DNA from: Alkalispirochaeta americana
Lineage (GTDB): Bacteria; Spirochaetota; Spirochaetia; DSM-27196; Alkalispirochaetaceae
Assembly (NCBI RefSeq): GCF_900156105.1
Contig: NZ_FTMS01000001.1
Span: 301,036 to 365,035, forward strand
Reading direction: 5' to 3'
DNA length: 64,000 bases
Of this stretch, positions 1 to 9,444 are shown one piece after another. Under the pieces are notes generated by a model. It did no database searches. It was given only the letters and a program-made list of their open reading frames with translations, and was not told the DNA's origin. Numbering within the stretch: position 1 is the stretch's first letter; the number at the start of each line of letters is the position of its first letter. The translations under genes were made by a program, and so were the position numbers.

Positions 1-341
1 TGTATCGTCAGCTTGTTGCCAACATGGTTGCTGGCGTGACGCAGGGATTCAGCCGGACTCTTCTTATCAACGGAGTCGGCTACCGGGCTGAGGTGAAGGG
101 AAATTCCGTCCTTCTTAACCTTGGGTACAGCAATCCCATTGAATATGTGATACCCGAGGGAGTTACCATAACCGGCGAAGGTGCAAACAAGCTGGTTATC
201 CAGGGAATCGATAAGCAGCTTGTGGGTAAAACCGCGTCGGAGATTCGGAAAGTGCGTCCTCCCGAGCCTTACAAGGGCAAGGGTGTGAAGTACGAGGACG
301 AATACATACGGCGTAAAGTCGGAAAGTCCGGTATAAAGTAG
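1..341 (+). CDS. rplF: 50S ribosomal protein L6, 3' part (5' end outside window)
   Basis: C-terminal part of L6. The reading frame is already open at base 3, and the first internal Met (base 24) is not the start. The visible part carries the typical segment around [10 protein letters not shown], the second L6 domain, and the lysine-rich end [19 protein letters not shown] that contacts 23S rRNA near the GTPase-associated centre. It is followed after 14 bases by rplR, as in the standard spc operon. The identification is secure. Only about 113 residues are visible, so nothing can be said about the N-terminus. Confidence 0.97.
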   Translation, partial: YRQLVANMVAGVTQGFSRTLLINGVGYRAEVKGNSVLLNLGYSNPIEYVIPEGVTITGEGANKLVIQGIDKQLVGKTASEIRKVRPPEPYKGKGVKYEDEYIRRKVGKSGIK

Positions 342-355
342 GCAGGTGAATCGAT

Positions 356-715
356 ATGAAGCGAATAATTGAGAAGAACCGCCGCCGGGTCAAGCGAAAG
401 ACCCGGATACGAGGGCGCATCAAGGGTACTGCCGAGCGCCCGCGATTGACGGTGTTCCGGTCGAACCGGAATCTGTACGCCCAGGTCATAGACGATGTTT
501 TGGGCCAGACCCTTGCTTCGGTTTCGACGGTTTCGGGAGAGTTCAAGACCATGGCTCCCCGCAAGGAAGATGCTGAGAAGCTGGGAGAGGCTCTGGGCAA
601 AGACCTCGTGGCCAAGAATATTTCCGAGGTTGTCTTTGACAGGAACGGGTACCTGTATCACGGCGTGGTGAAAGCGCTGGCTGATGGGGCCCGTAAAGCG
701 GGCGTCAAGTTTTAG
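356..715 (+). CDS. rplR: 50S ribosomal protein L18
   Basis: 119 residues, the normal length for bacterial L18, which binds 5S rRNA in the central protuberance. The basic N-terminus ([18 protein letters not shown]) is followed by the family motifs [17 protein letters not shown] and the C-terminal [28 protein letters not shown] Shine-Dalgarno (SD) lies upstream of the ATG. It sits between rplF and rpsE in the conserved order and overlaps nothing. Confidence 0.98.
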   Translation: MKRIIEKNRRRVKRKTRIRGRIKGTAERPRLTVFRSNRNLYAQVIDDVLGQTLASVSTVSGEFKTMAPRKEDAEKLGEALGKDLVAKNISEVVFDRNGYLYHGVVKALADGARKAGVKF

Positions 716-726
716 GGGGTTGTTCC

Positions 727-1221
727 GTGGATCATGGAATGGAAAAAGAGTTTGCCGAGAAGCTCATTAAACTGAATCGTGTGGCGAAGGTAGTGAAGGG
801 CGGTCGTCGTTTTTCCTTCTCCGCCCTGGTTGTGGTTGGCGATAAAAACGGCAGGGTCGGTTACGGTTACGGAAAAGCCAACGATGTTTCGGAGGCGATC
901 CGTAAAGGTGTCGATCGGGCAAAACGCAGTATGATCGAGATCCCGCGGCAGAAGTTCAGCATACCCCATGAGGTAAACGGCCGGTTCAAAAGCGCCGAGG
1001 TGCTCTTGAAACCCGCTGCTCCTGGTACGGGGATCATTGCCGGTGGGCCCGTTCGCGCGGTTCTCGAGGTTGGTGGTGTGCACGATGTCTTGAGCAAGTC
1101 CATGGGAAGCCAGAACGCGATCAACATCGTAAAGGCTGTCTTTGCCGGTCTGGAAAGTCTCATGAATGCCCGGGAGGTTGCACGAAACCGTGGCAAGGGA
1201 CTCAAGGAGATGTGGGGTTAA
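727..1221 (+). CDS. rpsE: 30S ribosomal protein S5
   Basis: 164 residues. The N-terminal double-stranded-RNA-binding domain includes [20 protein letters not shown] and [14 protein letters not shown]. The C-terminal domain includes [17 protein letters not shown] and GLESL. S5 supports decoding accuracy and mRNA helicase activity of the 30S subunit. The start chosen is GTG at 727, about 7 bases after an AGGGGG Shine-Dalgarno that overlaps the rplR stop; an in-frame ATG at 739 is possible but has poorer spacing. Confidence 0.98.
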   Translation: MDHGMEKEFAEKLIKLNRVAKVVKGGRRFSFSALVVVGDKNGRVGYGYGKANDVSEAIRKGVDRAKRSMIEIPRQKFSIPHEVNGRFKSAEVLLKPAAPGTGIIAGGPVRAVLEVGGVHDVLSKSMGSQNAINIVKAVFAGLESLMNAREVARNRGKGLKEMWG

Positions 1222-1224
1222 ACT

Positions 1225-1404
1225 ATGAAAGTGCGAATTACGCTCGTTCGAAGTCCCATCGGTCGAAAACCGGCACAGCGTCGGACTGTGGAGGCCTTGG
1301 GTCTTCGGAAGATCCGGCAGAGTGTGGAAAAAGAGTTGAACGCGCCCCTCCAGGGCATGATCGACAGAGTTTCCCATCTCGTGGAAGTTGAGGAAGTGCA
1401 ATGA
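1225..1404 (+). CDS. rpmD: 50S ribosomal protein L30
   Basis: A 59-residue protein beginning [20 protein letters not shown] and containing [10 protein letters not shown], the L30 signature of a small ferredoxin-like ribosomal protein. It starts three bases after the rpsE stop. Its TGA overlaps the rplO start in an ATGA arrangement (1401-1404), which implies translational coupling. Its place between rpsE and rplO is the universal one. Confidence 0.96.
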   Translation: MKVRITLVRSPIGRKPAQRRTVEALGLRKIRQSVEKELNAPLQGMIDRVSHLVEVEEVQ

Positions 1405-1865
1405 ATATGATTCGAGTGCCTGCAGGTGCAGTGCGTAACCGGAAGCGCCTTGGTCGGGGAATAGGATCCGGCCTGGGAAAGACTTCCGGAAAAGGGCATA
1501 ACGGACAGAACGCCCGTTCCGGAGGCGGCGTGCGGCCCGGTTTTGAGGGTGGTCAGATGCCGCTCTACCGGCGGATTGCTCGCCGGGGATTTTCCAACTA
1601 CCGCTTCAAGGTCGAGTATCATCCGATCAATCTGGATGTGCTTTGCCAGTCTTTCGAATCGGGAGCAGTCGTCTCGCTGGAAGTCCTGAAAGAGCGGCGA
1701 ATGGTGGGGAAGAACGTGAAGTTCGTCAAGATCCTTGCCCGGGGAGAGTGCTCACACCCTCTCACTGTTCAGGGGTTGGCCATCTCTGCCGGGGCAAAGG
1801 CAAAGATTGAGGCGGCGGGTGGTTCCGTTGTCGAAGCGGTGCGTGATACCGGCTCGGAAGGGTAA
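1401..1865 (+). CDS. rplO: 50S ribosomal protein L15
   Basis: 154 residues. The glycine- and arginine-rich N-terminus ([20 protein letters not shown]) and the motif [20 protein letters not shown] are diagnostic of L15, a late-assembly 23S rRNA-binding protein. The start overlaps the rpmD stop (ATGA). secY follows after 5 bases, the usual pairing in the spc operon. Confidence 0.98.
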   Translation: MNMIRVPAGAVRNRKRLGRGIGSGLGKTSGKGHNGQNARSGGGVRPGFEGGQMPLYRRIARRGFSNYRFKVEYHPINLDVLCQSFESGAVVSLEVLKERRMVGKNVKFVKILARGECSHPLTVQGLAISAGAKAKIEAAGGSVVEAVRDTGSEG

Positions 1866-1870
1866 ACTGT

Positions 1871-3193
1871 ATGGCTTCGAATCCGATCGCTGATATTTTT
1901 CGAATTCGGGACCTGCGCGAAAGGGTTCTGTTTACTCTGGCCATGCTCGCGATTTATCGCCTTGGTGCAACGATTCCCATTCCCGGGATCAACATCAACG
2001 CGCTTCGCCTGTACTTTATGACCCAGGCTGGAACGGGAGTTTCTGTAACAGACTATCTGGATTTCTTCGCTGGGGGGGCCTTTTCCCGCTTCAGCATCTT
2101 CATGCTGGGTATTATGCCGTACATTTCAATGTCGATTATCATGCAGCTGATGCTGCTGGTATTCCCGGCGCTGAAAAAAATATCCGAAGAAGAAGGCGGT
2201 CGAAAGAAGATTCAGAACTATACCCGTTACGGGACGGTGGGAGTGGCTCTGCTCCAGTCTTTCGCGGTGACGGTCTACGCTGACAGCATCCCCGATGCGA
2301 TCACTATCTCCCGGGGGCTCTATACCTTTGTTTCCATCCTGTCGGTCACGTCGGGAACGCTCTTCCTGATGTGGATAGGAGAACAGATCAACCAGCGCGG
2401 TATCGGAAACGGTATTTCGCTCCTGATCTTTGCCGGTATCGTTGCGCGCATGCCGAATGCCTTCTGGATTCTGATCCAGAGTGTTCGCAGCGGCGATCTA
2501 AACCCGGTTTTTCTCCTGGCGGTTATGGGGATGTTTGTAGGTGTAGTTGCTCTTGTGGTCTATGAACAGCGAGGGCAGCGGAAAATTCCGGTGCACTATG
2601 CCAAGAGGGTAGTTGGCCGCAGGATGTACGGGGCACAGAATACGTACGTGCCTTTCAAGATCAACCCCTCGGGGGTTATTCCGGTGATTTTTGCTTCCAG
2701 CATTCTCACCTTTCCTCTCCAGGTTGCGCAGGGGTTCGGGCCGGAAGTTCGCTGGCTTCAAAGAGTTGCCTTTTGGATGAGGCCCGACGGGAACCTCTAC
2801 CTCTTTATATATACCGTCTTGATCGTGTTCTTTGCCTACTTTTACACTCAGGTGACGCTGAACCCGATTGAGATTTCCAAGAATATCCGCGAGAATGGCG
2901 GGTCGATACCAGGGATTCGCAGCGAGAAGATGGAAGAGTACTTCACGCGGGTATTGAACAGGATCATCCTCCCCGGAGCGATTTTCCTGGCCTTTATCGC
3001 GGTGATTCCCAGTCTGGTTCAGCGGTGGTTCAACTTTCCCATGGAAGTCGCCTTTCTGATGGGAGGAACATCGTTGCTGATCATGGTGGGAGTCGACCTT
3101 GATTTGATGTCGCAGATAGAGGGGCATCTCAGGATGCATCATCACGAAGGACTGACCAAGCGCGGTCGGATTAAGTCAAGACGCAGTTTGTAG
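1871..3193 (+). CDS. secY: Preprotein translocase subunit SecY
   Basis: 440 residues with about ten hydrophobic segments. This is the channel subunit of the SecYEG translocon in the inner membrane. Recognisable parts are the N-terminal LRERVLFTLAMLAIYRLGATIPIPGIN, TM2 with plug-region context, GIMPYISMSIIMQL, GERINQRGIGNG-type loop (here GEQINQRGIGNGISLLIF) and the cytoplasmic loops with RVVGRRMYGAQNTYVP and NGGSIPGIR. Length is normal. No adk or map gene follows; rpmJ comes 15 bases downstream, as in spirochaetes. Confidence 0.98.
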   Translation: MASNPIADIFRIRDLRERVLFTLAMLAIYRLGATIPIPGININALRLYFMTQAGTGVSVTDYLDFFAGGAFSRFSIFMLGIMPYISMSIIMQLMLLVFPALKKISEEEGGRKKIQNYTRYGTVGVALLQSFAVTVYADSIPDAITISRGLYTFVSILSVTSGTLFLMWIGEQINQRGIGNGISLLIFAGIVARMPNAFWILIQSVRSGDLNPVFLLAVMGMFVGVVALVVYEQRGQRKIPVHYAKRVVGRRMYGAQNTYVPFKINPSGVIPVIFASSILTFPLQVAQGFGPEVRWLQRVAFWMRPDGNLYLFIYTVLIVFFAYFYTQVTLNPIEISKNIRENGGSIPGIRSEKMEEYFTRVLNRIILPGAIFLAFIAVIPSLVQRWFNFPMEVAFLMGGTSLLIMVGVDLDLMSQIEGHLRMHHHEGLTKRGRIKSRRSL

Positions 3194-3208
3194 TCGAAGG
3201 ATGGTTTG

Positions 3209-3325
3209 ATGAAAGTTCGTGTCAGTGTAAAACCAATTTGTGCCGGGTGCAAGATTATCCGACGGCGTGGTGTCGTTCGTGTGATTTGCAGTAATCCAAA
3301 GCACAAACAACGGCAGAAGGGGTAA
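3209..3325 (+). CDS. rpmJ: 50S ribosomal protein L36 (zinc-ribbon form)
   Basis: A 38-residue protein starting [20 protein letters not shown]. Cysteines at 11, 14 and 27 and a histidine at 32 form the zinc-binding set of the C+ type of L36. An upstream GAAGGATGG provides the ribosome-binding site. It lies between secY and rpsM, its usual place, with three bases to rpsM. Confidence 0.96.
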   Translation: MKVRVSVKPICAGCKIIRRRGVVRVICSNPKHKQRQKG

Positions 3326-3328
3326 GGG

Positions 3329-3694
3329 ATGGCTCGTATAGCAGGAATCGATCTTCCCAACAAGCACGTCGACGTTGCGTTGACGTATATATACGGGATC
3401 GGCCGTTCCTCGGCAATTAATATTTGCAAGACGGCAAGTATTGATGCCGAGCGGCGAATCAACGATCTCTCGGCGGAAGAGTTGAATACGCTTCGGCAAA
3501 TTATAGAGAACGATTATACCGTAGAGGGACGTTTACGTACTCTGGTCTCGCTCAATATTAAACGGCTTATGGACATCGGATCCTACCGGGGACTTCGTCA
3601 CCGGAAAGGGTTGCCTGTCCGGGGGCAGCGGACGCGCACAAACGCCCGTACCCGCAAGGGTAAGCGGAAGACCGTTGCTGGTAAGAAGAAATAG
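3329..3694 (+). CDS. rpsM: 30S ribosomal protein S13
   Basis: 121 residues. It starts [20 protein letters not shown] and includes the helix-hairpin IYGIGRSSA, the [20 protein letters not shown] motif and a basic tail. S13 sits in the head of the 30S subunit and contacts the P-site tRNA. The AAGGGATGG before the start gives a Shine-Dalgarno sequence. Length and order are normal. Confidence 0.98.
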   Translation: MARIAGIDLPNKHVDVALTYIYGIGRSSAINICKTASIDAERRINDLSAEELNTLRQIIENDYTVEGRLRTLVSLNIKRLMDIGSYRGLRHRKGLPVRGQRTRTNARTRKGKRKTVAGKKK

Positions 3695-3709
3695 GGAGGC
3701 GAGAGAACT

Positions 3710-4093
3710 TTGGCAAAAATTGCAAAGAAAAAGAAAGAGAAAAAATCTCTCTACGAAGGACGTGTGGTTATTCAGGCCACATTCAACAATACCATTGTGA
3801 CGATCTCCGATATGAACGGAAACGTCGTCTCCTGGAGCAGCGCAGGATCCCTGGGTTTCCGGGGCGCAAAAAAGTCTACTCCCTTCGCGGCACAGACAAC
3901 GGCAGAAACGGCTGCTCAGAAAGCTCTGCAGTTTGGCTTGCAGGAAGTCCACGTCTTTGTGAAAGGTCCGGGGATCGGTCGGGAATCTGCTGTCCGTTCA
4001 TTGGGGCAACTCGGTTTGAGAGTGCGCTCCATTGAGGATATCACAGCGATTCCTCACAATGGATGTCGACCGCGAAAAAGCCGACGCGTGTAA
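3710..4093 (+). CDS. rpsK: 30S ribosomal protein S11
   Basis: 127 residues. The N-terminus is lysine-rich ([17 protein letters not shown]); the core contains [34 protein letters not shown] and [15 protein letters not shown]; the end is [12 protein letters not shown]. The start codon is TTG at 3710, set by a GGGAGG Shine-Dalgarno at 3694-3699. S11 is part of the 30S platform. In many bacteria rpsD follows, but here rpoA follows directly. Confidence 0.97.
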   Translation: MAKIAKKKKEKKSLYEGRVVIQATFNNTIVTISDMNGNVVSWSSAGSLGFRGAKKSTPFAAQTTAETAAQKALQFGLQEVHVFVKGPGIGRESAVRSLGQLGLRVRSIEDITAIPHNGCRPRKSRRV

Positions 4094-4118
4094 TCACGGC
4101 TTCTATAAGGAGATTGGA

Positions 4119-5171
4119 ATGGCTCGAAAAGCTCTTCTCAAGGGTTTTAAACGGCCCAAAAATATATCGTTTGAACCCAGCGGATCGACTCCCGATTACG
4201 GCACCTTTGTAGCCTATCCCTTCGAAAGGGGATATGGGACGACCGTGGGGAACTCGCTTCGCCGGGTTCTCCTGAGTTCCATTCCGGGTTACGCAGTAAC
4301 GGCTCTCCGGGTGACGATGTACGATTCCGAGGGAAACCAGCGGATGCTCTCCAGCGAGTTCGAGCCGATTCCGGGTGTTCAGGAAGATACTCCGGATATC
4401 GTGAACAAGTTGAAGCGGCTGCAGGTTGCTCTGCCCGATTCGATGGATCAGAAGGTTCTCTTTCTTGAGTTCTCCGGTCCTCAGACGGTAACAGGGGCGT
4501 CCTTTTCGGCAGAGGGTGTGGAAATCTCCAACCCCGATCTGCCCATCATGACCCTCATGGAAGATGCCCGGTTTGATATGGAGATCCAGATTGATCTTGG
4601 GCGAGGGTATGTACCTGCTGAGGCCAGTGAAGAGTACCTGGACGGAGTGGGGACGATCGCCGTGGACGCGATGTTTTCTCCGGTCAAGAGGGTGAAGTTT
4701 TCCATTGATAATGCCCGGGTGGGCCAGCGCAACGATTATGATAAGCTGATCCTGGATGTCTGGACCGACGGAACAATCTCTCCCGTTGATGCCGTGGGCG
4801 AAGCGGCGAAGATTGCGAAGGATTATTTTGACGTCTTCATTAACTTCAATGAAGATGAGGTAGGTCGGGACGATGACGAAGACGAGGACATGAAGTTTGT
4901 CCGCCAGATCCTGAGCACCCCCGTGGAAGAGCTGGAGCTCTCCGTTCGGGCCAGCAACTGCCTCAAGAACGCAAACATCAACACCCTGGGTGATCTGACA
5001 CAGCGCACCGAGGACGAGATTGCGAAGACGCGGAACTTTGGGAAGAAGTCTCTTCAGGAGATTAAAGAGAAGTTGGACGAATGGGATCTTGGTTTGGGGA
5101 TGACCGATTATTCGGCACTGAAAGAGAACCCTATATTCCTCAAAAAGAAGGAAGAGCAGAATGAAGCATAA
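4119..5171 (+). CDS. rpoA: DNA-directed RNA polymerase subunit alpha
   Basis: 350 residues from ATG 4119, chosen because AAGGAG lies 6 bases upstream. An open frame continues further upstream but overlaps rpsK. The N-terminal assembly domain contains EPLERGFG-type sequence (here [21 protein letters not shown]). The C-terminal domain contains [19 protein letters not shown] and the helix-hairpin-helix [15 protein letters not shown] that contacts UP elements and activators. The interdomain linker is markedly acidic ([15 protein letters not shown]). The stop overlaps the rplQ start by 11 bases. Confidence 0.98.
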   Translation: MARKALLKGFKRPKNISFEPSGSTPDYGTFVAYPFERGYGTTVGNSLRRVLLSSIPGYAVTALRVTMYDSEGNQRMLSSEFEPIPGVQEDTPDIVNKLKRLQVALPDSMDQKVLFLEFSGPQTVTGASFSAEGVEISNPDLPIMTLMEDARFDMEIQIDLGRGYVPAEASEEYLDGVGTIAVDAMFSPVKRVKFSIDNARVGQRNDYDKLILDVWTDGTISPVDAVGEAAKIAKDYFDVFINFNEDEVGRDDDEDEDMKFVRQILSTPVEELELSVRASNCLKNANINTLGDLTQRTEDEIAKTRNFGKKSLQEIKEKLDEWDLGLGMTDYSALKENPIFLKKKEEQNEA

Positions 5172-5658
5172 GATCGGATATAATCGGTTGGGGCGCAAAA
5201 CAGCCCATCGAAAGGCCATGACTCGGAATATGCTCACTTCGTTTTTTCGGCATGAGCGTATCAAAACCACGAAGGCAAAAGCTCTGGTGGTGCGGCGTGC
5301 AGCGGAAAAGATGATTACCCGTTCCCGGGTGGATAGTGTCCATAACCGGCGGATGATCGCCCGCGATATCAAAGACAAGGCTGTCTTGGCAAAACTCTTT
5401 ACTGATATCGCCCCGCGCTACCTTGAGCGTCCCGGTGGATATACGAGGATTCTCAAGCTTGGCCCCCGGCACAGCGATGCGGCCGAAATGGTGATCCTTG
5501 AACTGGTCGCCGATGAGGTCGAAAAAAAGGTCGAGGGAAAGAAAAAGGCCGCCAAGAAAGTGGCCCCTGTGGTTGAGGCACAACCCGAGGAAGCACCCGC
5601 TGAGACTGTTGAGGCCGAGTCCGGAGAGGACAAAGCCGAGGCGACTCCGGCGGAATAA
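5161..5658 (+). CDS. rplQ: 50S ribosomal protein L17 with C-terminal extension
   Basis: 165 residues against roughly 120 in most bacteria. Residues 1-120 carry the L17 motifs ([26 protein letters not shown]-like, [29 protein letters not shown]). After that comes a Lys/Ala-rich and then Glu/Ala/Pro-rich tail of about 45 residues that looks disordered. The gene starts inside the end of rpoA (11-base overlap) and is the last gene of the operon, followed by an intrinsic terminator. Confidence 0.96.
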   Translation: MKHKIGYNRLGRKTAHRKAMTRNMLTSFFRHERIKTTKAKALVVRRAAEKMITRSRVDSVHNRRMIARDIKDKAVLAKLFTDIAPRYLERPGGYTRILKLGPRHSDAAEMVILELVADEVEKKVEGKKKAAKKVAPVVEAQPEEAPAETVEAESGEDKAEATPAE

Positions 5659-5758
5659 CCTGCGGGTATATCCTTCGGGACACACGAAATCGGGTGAAGC
5701 CGGGTTTTCCGTTCTTGACGGGTATCTGGCTTCCCGGACGTTAGGTCTTGATCTTTTG

Positions 5759-5787
5759 AAAGCAGCTCTCAGGGGCTGCTTTTTTTA
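5759..5787 (+). terminator. Intrinsic terminator of the ribosomal protein operon
   Basis: Stem AAAGCAGC / GCTGCTTT around an 8-base loop, running into a T-tract of about eight. It lies 100 bases after rplQ and before the amidase gene. It is the best canonical Rho-independent terminator in the window. Confidence 0.9.
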
Positions 5788-5831
5788 TTCGATGATGAGC
5801 CGATTGGTATCCTGACAAAGGAGTTTTCGTT

Positions 5832-7190
5832 ATGCGTGATCTATACCGCCCCCTGGACGAAGGGATCGTCCGGCGATCTCTGGAAGACTGGAAGCGCCTG
5901 TGGCACGAAGACCCCTCCCGCTGGGTAAAGGAATTGCGGGACCGGCCAGCCCGATACGATCGGGCTCTTTGGCGGAGAGCTTTCCGGAGCTGGTGGAACG
6001 AAATCCCCCGGGAGGAGTCAGATCTTCCTCTTCAGGGAGTGCCTGTGGCTGTGAAGGACCTCTTCGATGTAGCAGGGGATGTGACGGGATGCAGTTCCCG
6101 GGTGCTTCTGGAAGCCCTCTCTCCCGGACCGGCCCGCAGAGATGCTCCCCTGGTGCAGCGTCTGCGGGAGAAGGGCGCCTTTCTGGCAGGACGGACCCAG
6201 ATGAACGAGTTCGCCTACGGATTGGACGGAAAGAACGCATCCCAGGGTGACTGCCCTCATCCTCTGGACAGCAATCTCATCCCGGGGGGGTCTTCGAGCG
6301 GTTCGGCCTGGGCCGTTGCCGCCGGTATTGTGCCTGTAGCCCTGGGGAGTGATACGGGCGGCTCTATCCGGGTGCCTGCAGCACTGTGCGGTCTCTGGGG
6401 GTTCCGGCAGGGGTGGAAAAAAGAAGAGCTTCAGGGGGTGTTCCCCCTGGCTGCATCCTTTGACACGGTGGGGTGGTTCTGTGCCGGCCCTCGGGACATG
6501 CAGTTTCTTCTGAAAGAACTCCTTCCTTCGGGAGATGGTTCGGGAAAGAATGAAGGGCCTTCCCCCGGGGCTGTGCGCTTTTTCTCCTACACGCCCAGGG
6601 AAGTGGTTCTGGACGAGACAGTCCGCCGGGCCCGGGAGGACTGGGAAAAAAATCTCTCCGAGGGACCATCCCCGGTTATGGTGGAAGCTCTGCCGGATGC
6701 CTGGCGGATCAGACTTGATGCAGTCATGGAACATGCCCTGGACGCCTATAATGTGATCTGTTCCCGGGAAGCCTGGCTGTGCCATGAACCCTGGCTCGAT
6801 CTCCATCGGGACTACTACGATCCCCTGGTCTGGGCGTTGATCGATCGAGGTCGTCACTGGAGCGAAACCCGCGTCTCCCGGGCCCGGGAAGTGATTTCAG
6901 AGGTTGTTCAGGTGGTGGAGGAGATTTCTGCTGCGGGAGACGGGCTCCTCCTTCCGTCGGTGGCCACGCCTACTCCCGATGGGGCATCGTTGGGGCAGGA
7001 ATACCGGGAGACCACCTTGCGCCTTAATATGGCGGGATCTCTGACGGGCTTCCCGGCCCTGGCCGTCCCCCTCCATACGGGAGGAATCAGGAGCTGCGGG
7101 GTCCATCTTCTGGTTCCTCCGGGATCGGAAGGAGTGTTCCAGACCGTTCTGGACGCCCTGGCGCCTCGGGAGAGGAGACTCCGCAGGTAA
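5832..7190 (+). CDS. Amidase signature family enzyme
   Basis: 452 residues with the Ser-cisSer-Lys hydrolase core. Lys75 is in GVPVAVKDLFDVAG, the serine cluster 154-156 in GGSSSGSAWAVAAG, and the nucleophile Ser178 in LGSDTGGSIRVPAALCG. The family hydrolyses amide bonds; it includes GatA and many substrate-specific amidases. The motif order resembles GatA, but the region after the core (FPLAASFDTVGWF) fits general amidases as well, and no gatB or gatC is adjacent, so the substrate is unknown. AAAGGAG stands 8 bases before ATG 5832. Confidence 0.88.
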   Translation: MRDLYRPLDEGIVRRSLEDWKRLWHEDPSRWVKELRDRPARYDRALWRRAFRSWWNEIPREESDLPLQGVPVAVKDLFDVAGDVTGCSSRVLLEALSPGPARRDAPLVQRLREKGAFLAGRTQMNEFAYGLDGKNASQGDCPHPLDSNLIPGGSSSGSAWAVAAGIVPVALGSDTGGSIRVPAALCGLWGFRQGWKKEELQGVFPLAASFDTVGWFCAGPRDMQFLLKELLPSGDGSGKNEGPSPGAVRFFSYTPREVVLDETVRRAREDWEKNLSEGPSPVMVEALPDAWRIRLDAVMEHALDAYNVICSREAWLCHEPWLDLHRDYYDPLVWALIDRGRHWSETRVSRAREVISEVVQVVEEISAAGDGLLLPSVATPTPDGASLGQEYRETTLRLNMAGSLTGFPALAVPLHTGGIRSCGVHLLVPPGSEGVFQTVLDALAPRERRLRR

Positions 7191-7228
7191 GGCCGGGGGG
7201 TCTGCACCCCGAGGAAGGCATCCAGGGG

Positions 7229-8623
7229 ATGACAGCCATTCAGGATGGCGAGGGTATCAGAAACTTAGAGAAGGAAAAAAGCGCTGGTTTTCTTCTGGCA
7301 TCAGGTATACCATTGATCGGCATGAGGCCCCTCCCCTGGTTTCTGCGAATTTCTTCCGGAGGATTGTTCTCTCACCCTCCACGGAATACTCCCTGGGTAC
7401 TTTGCGCACTTTTTTTTTCTGCCTGGGGAATCGCCATGGTGGCCTTTCAGGAATTCCCTGCGGGGTTTTGGCAGGATGTCCTTCTTCTCGGAGTTCTTGC
7501 AGGAGGGCTGCTGGTGCTGCTCCTTCTGGGCTATTCTCCCCTCCTGCTTGGCCTGGCGGTCTTTGTCCTCTGGCTCCTGGCGGTGTATCTCAGCTTTTCT
7601 CTTCCTTCGCCGGGAGCGGCGCCCCTGTTGCCGCTTTTGGGGGCAGCAACGTTGCTCTCGGTGGTGCGAAGCAGCACAAGAGGCGTTGTTCTAACGGTAA
7701 CGATGCTGGGCTGTTTCATCTTTGCGGCCTATCCTGTTGTGGTAACCTACAATCATAGCGTTGCAGGGCTTGATCTGGCCGGCCGGGTTTTGCTGGCCGG
7801 GCCTGCCCTGGTGTTACACCTTGTGGCAAGGCTCTCGGCACGGATAGAGCAGACCCTGGAGCGGGAGCGGCAAAAGAACCTTCAGCTGGAGAAGACCGTC
7901 GGAGTTCTGTCCAGGGCCAACGTGGGATTTCAGCAATACGCCCAGAATCTGGAGGTTCGTTCCCGCGATGAAGAGCGAAAGCGGATAACCCGGGACCTCC
8001 ACGACACGATCGGGTACATGATCAGCGCGATCACCGTGATGCTGGATGCGGCCTTGGGGTTTTTGCACTCCTCCCCCGAGCGCTGCGCCGAGGTCCTGCA
8101 GAAAGCCCGGAATCATGTGGATGCAACCCACCAGGAGACACGGACCGCTCTCCATGCCCTGCATTCTCTGGAGAGCGCCACTGCCTTCGGGGTGGAAAAT
8201 ATCCATGAGATTGCCAAGTCCTTCGGGGCCGCCACGGGAGTGAAGGTCGAAGTCTTTTTCAGCAACGTTGCAAAAACCTACGGCGGAGTCGTGGATGCAA
8301 CGATGTACCGTTTTGTCCAGGAGGCTCTGGTCAATGCCTTTCGTCACGGGAAGGCCAAAAATATTCAGGTGGCGCTCTGGCACCACCCGGGAGAGCTCCA
8401 GGTCTACGTCCGGGACGACGGGGAAGGTTCTTCCGACCTGGAAGAGGGAATCGGCTTTCTGGGAATGCGGGAGCGTCTTTCCCAGGTGCAGGGACAGCTT
8501 GCCTACGAGACCCTGAAAAGCGGGTTTCGCGTAACCGCACGCATACCGGTAGAGCCAAACCCGGAGGCCGGTAAAGCCAGGAAAGACGCCCCTGAGGGAA
8601 CCCTGAAGGAGGAGGAACGATGA
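7229..8623 (+). CDS. NarL-type membrane sensor histidine kinase
   Basis: 464 residues. About five hydrophobic segments (residues 50-210) form a membrane input region without a recognised ligand domain. Then comes a coiled linker, a HisKA_3 dimerisation domain with the phospho-accepting His258 in RKRITRDLHDTIGY, and a HATPase_c domain ending in EGIGFLGMRERLSQVQG. It belongs to the NarX/DesK class and pairs with the next gene by an ATGA overlap. The start is uncertain: ATG 7229 has GGGG directly in front, and ATG 7322 has no clear ribosome site. It stands just before a sugar ABC operon and may control it (inference). Confidence 0.9.
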   Translation: MTAIQDGEGIRNLEKEKSAGFLLASGIPLIGMRPLPWFLRISSGGLFSHPPRNTPWVLCALFFSAWGIAMVAFQEFPAGFWQDVLLLGVLAGGLLVLLLLGYSPLLLGLAVFVLWLLAVYLSFSLPSPGAAPLLPLLGAATLLSVVRSSTRGVVLTVTMLGCFIFAAYPVVVTYNHSVAGLDLAGRVLLAGPALVLHLVARLSARIEQTLERERQKNLQLEKTVGVLSRANVGFQQYAQNLEVRSRDEERKRITRDLHDTIGYMISAITVMLDAALGFLHSSPERCAEVLQKARNHVDATHQETRTALHALHSLESATAFGVENIHEIAKSFGAATGVKVEVFFSNVAKTYGGVVDATMYRFVQEALVNAFRHGKAKNIQVALWHHPGELQVYVRDDGEGSSDLEEGIGFLGMRERLSQVQGQLAYETLKSGFRVTARIPVEPNPEAGKARKDAPEGTLKEEER

Positions 8624-9309
8624 AAATCCGTGTTCTGCTCGTGGACGATCAATTGCTCTTTGTGGAAAACCTGAAGCTGGTCCTGGAGGCAAACGCCTCC
8701 GATGTGGTTGTGGCAGGAATAGCCCGGGACGGCCTTGAGGCGGTTCGCATGGCGAAAGAACTCCTTCCCGATGTGATCCTCATGGACGTGCGCATGCCGA
8801 AACTTGATGGGGTTGGAGCTGCTTCCAGGATTCTTGAGATTCTCCCCCGGGTGGCGATCATTATGCTGACTGTTTTCGATGAAGACGATTACGTTCTGGA
8901 GGCGCTTGAGCAGGGGGCGACAGGGTATCTGCTTAAAAATACCAAGCCCGAAACGCTCATCTCCTCTGTCAGGGCTGCCCACGAGGGAGCCGTGCTGATT
9001 TCTCCCTCGGTTGCCCAAAAGCTGGTTGCCTCGGGGGGCGGGGCCCGGCACGGCAATGCCCACTCGCCGGCTCCCTGGGTGAAAGAGCTCTCCAGCAGGG
9101 AGCGGGCAGTGCTTCTCCTCCTGGCGGAACACCGCAGTAATTCCGAGATGGCCCGGGAACTGGGCATTTCCGCTGCCACCATTCGTAATTACGTAAGTGC
9201 TCTCTATGATAAGATGGGAGCCGACGACCGGTTTCACGCCCTGCGGATGGCTTCGGAGAACCGGGTCTTTCTTCTTGATCCCGAGCAAATTTCTTCACAT
9301 CTATCCTGA
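8620..9309 (+). CDS. NarL/FixJ-family response regulator
   Basis: 229 residues. The receiver domain has acidic residues VDD at 8-10, phospho-acceptor Asp56 in VILMDVRMP, and the conserved lysine in GYLLKNTKPE. The C-terminal LuxR-type helix-turn-helix includes LSSREREV-like sequence (SSRERAVLLLLAEHRSNSEMA) and ATIRNYVSALYDKMG. Translation is coupled to the kinase gene by overlap. As a member of this class it should bind DNA when phosphorylated; palindromic sequences just downstream are possible targets. Confidence 0.93.
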   Translation: MKIRVLLVDDQLLFVENLKLVLEANASDVVVAGIARDGLEAVRMAKELLPDVILMDVRMPKLDGVGAASRILEILPRVAIIMLTVFDEDDYVLEALEQGATGYLLKNTKPETLISSVRAAHEGAVLISPSVAQKLVASGGGARHGNAHSPAPWVKELSSRERAVLLLLAEHRSNSEMARELGISAATIRNYVSALYDKMGADDRFHALRMASENRVFLLDPEQISSHLS

Positions 9310-9314
9310 AATCG

Positions 9315-9369
9315 TGACTTTTGTCATACCCTCTTGAGGATATCCTGTGACATTAATCACTTTGTGATT
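9315..9369. promoter_or_regulatory. Palindrome-rich control region before the first sugar operon
   Basis: Three inverted repeats lie within 55 bases. TGAC-N4-GTCA is at 9315-9326. TGTGA-N6-TCACT (9346-9361) is one base from the Crp consensus TGTGA-N6-TCACA. The perfect AATCAC-TTT-GTGATT (9355-9369) overlaps it. They lie 75-130 bases before the solute-binding-protein gene, so they may bind a Crp-type protein or the adjacent LuxR-type regulator. No convincing -35/-10 pair was found here. Confidence 0.45.
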
Positions 9370-9444
9370 TTCCGAAAGAGCCCTAGGATCTGAAGATGGG
9401 GTCATTCTTCGCAATGGTCCCGGAGAATAATAAGGGGGAGAGAG

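Noticed and set aside
4093..4119. Loss of rpsD between rpsK and rpoA
   Set aside because: In treponemes too, rpoA follows rpsK directly, so this is lineage-typical gene order rather than a deletion.
4041..5378. 445-codon leftward frame opposite rpoA and rplQ
   Set aside because: Antisense to universally conserved genes; no motifs or ribosome site.
5832..7190. GatA subunit of tRNA amidotransferase
   Set aside because: The catalytic triad is compatible, but gatB/gatC are not adjacent and the post-core motifs are those of general amidases, so only the family is stated.
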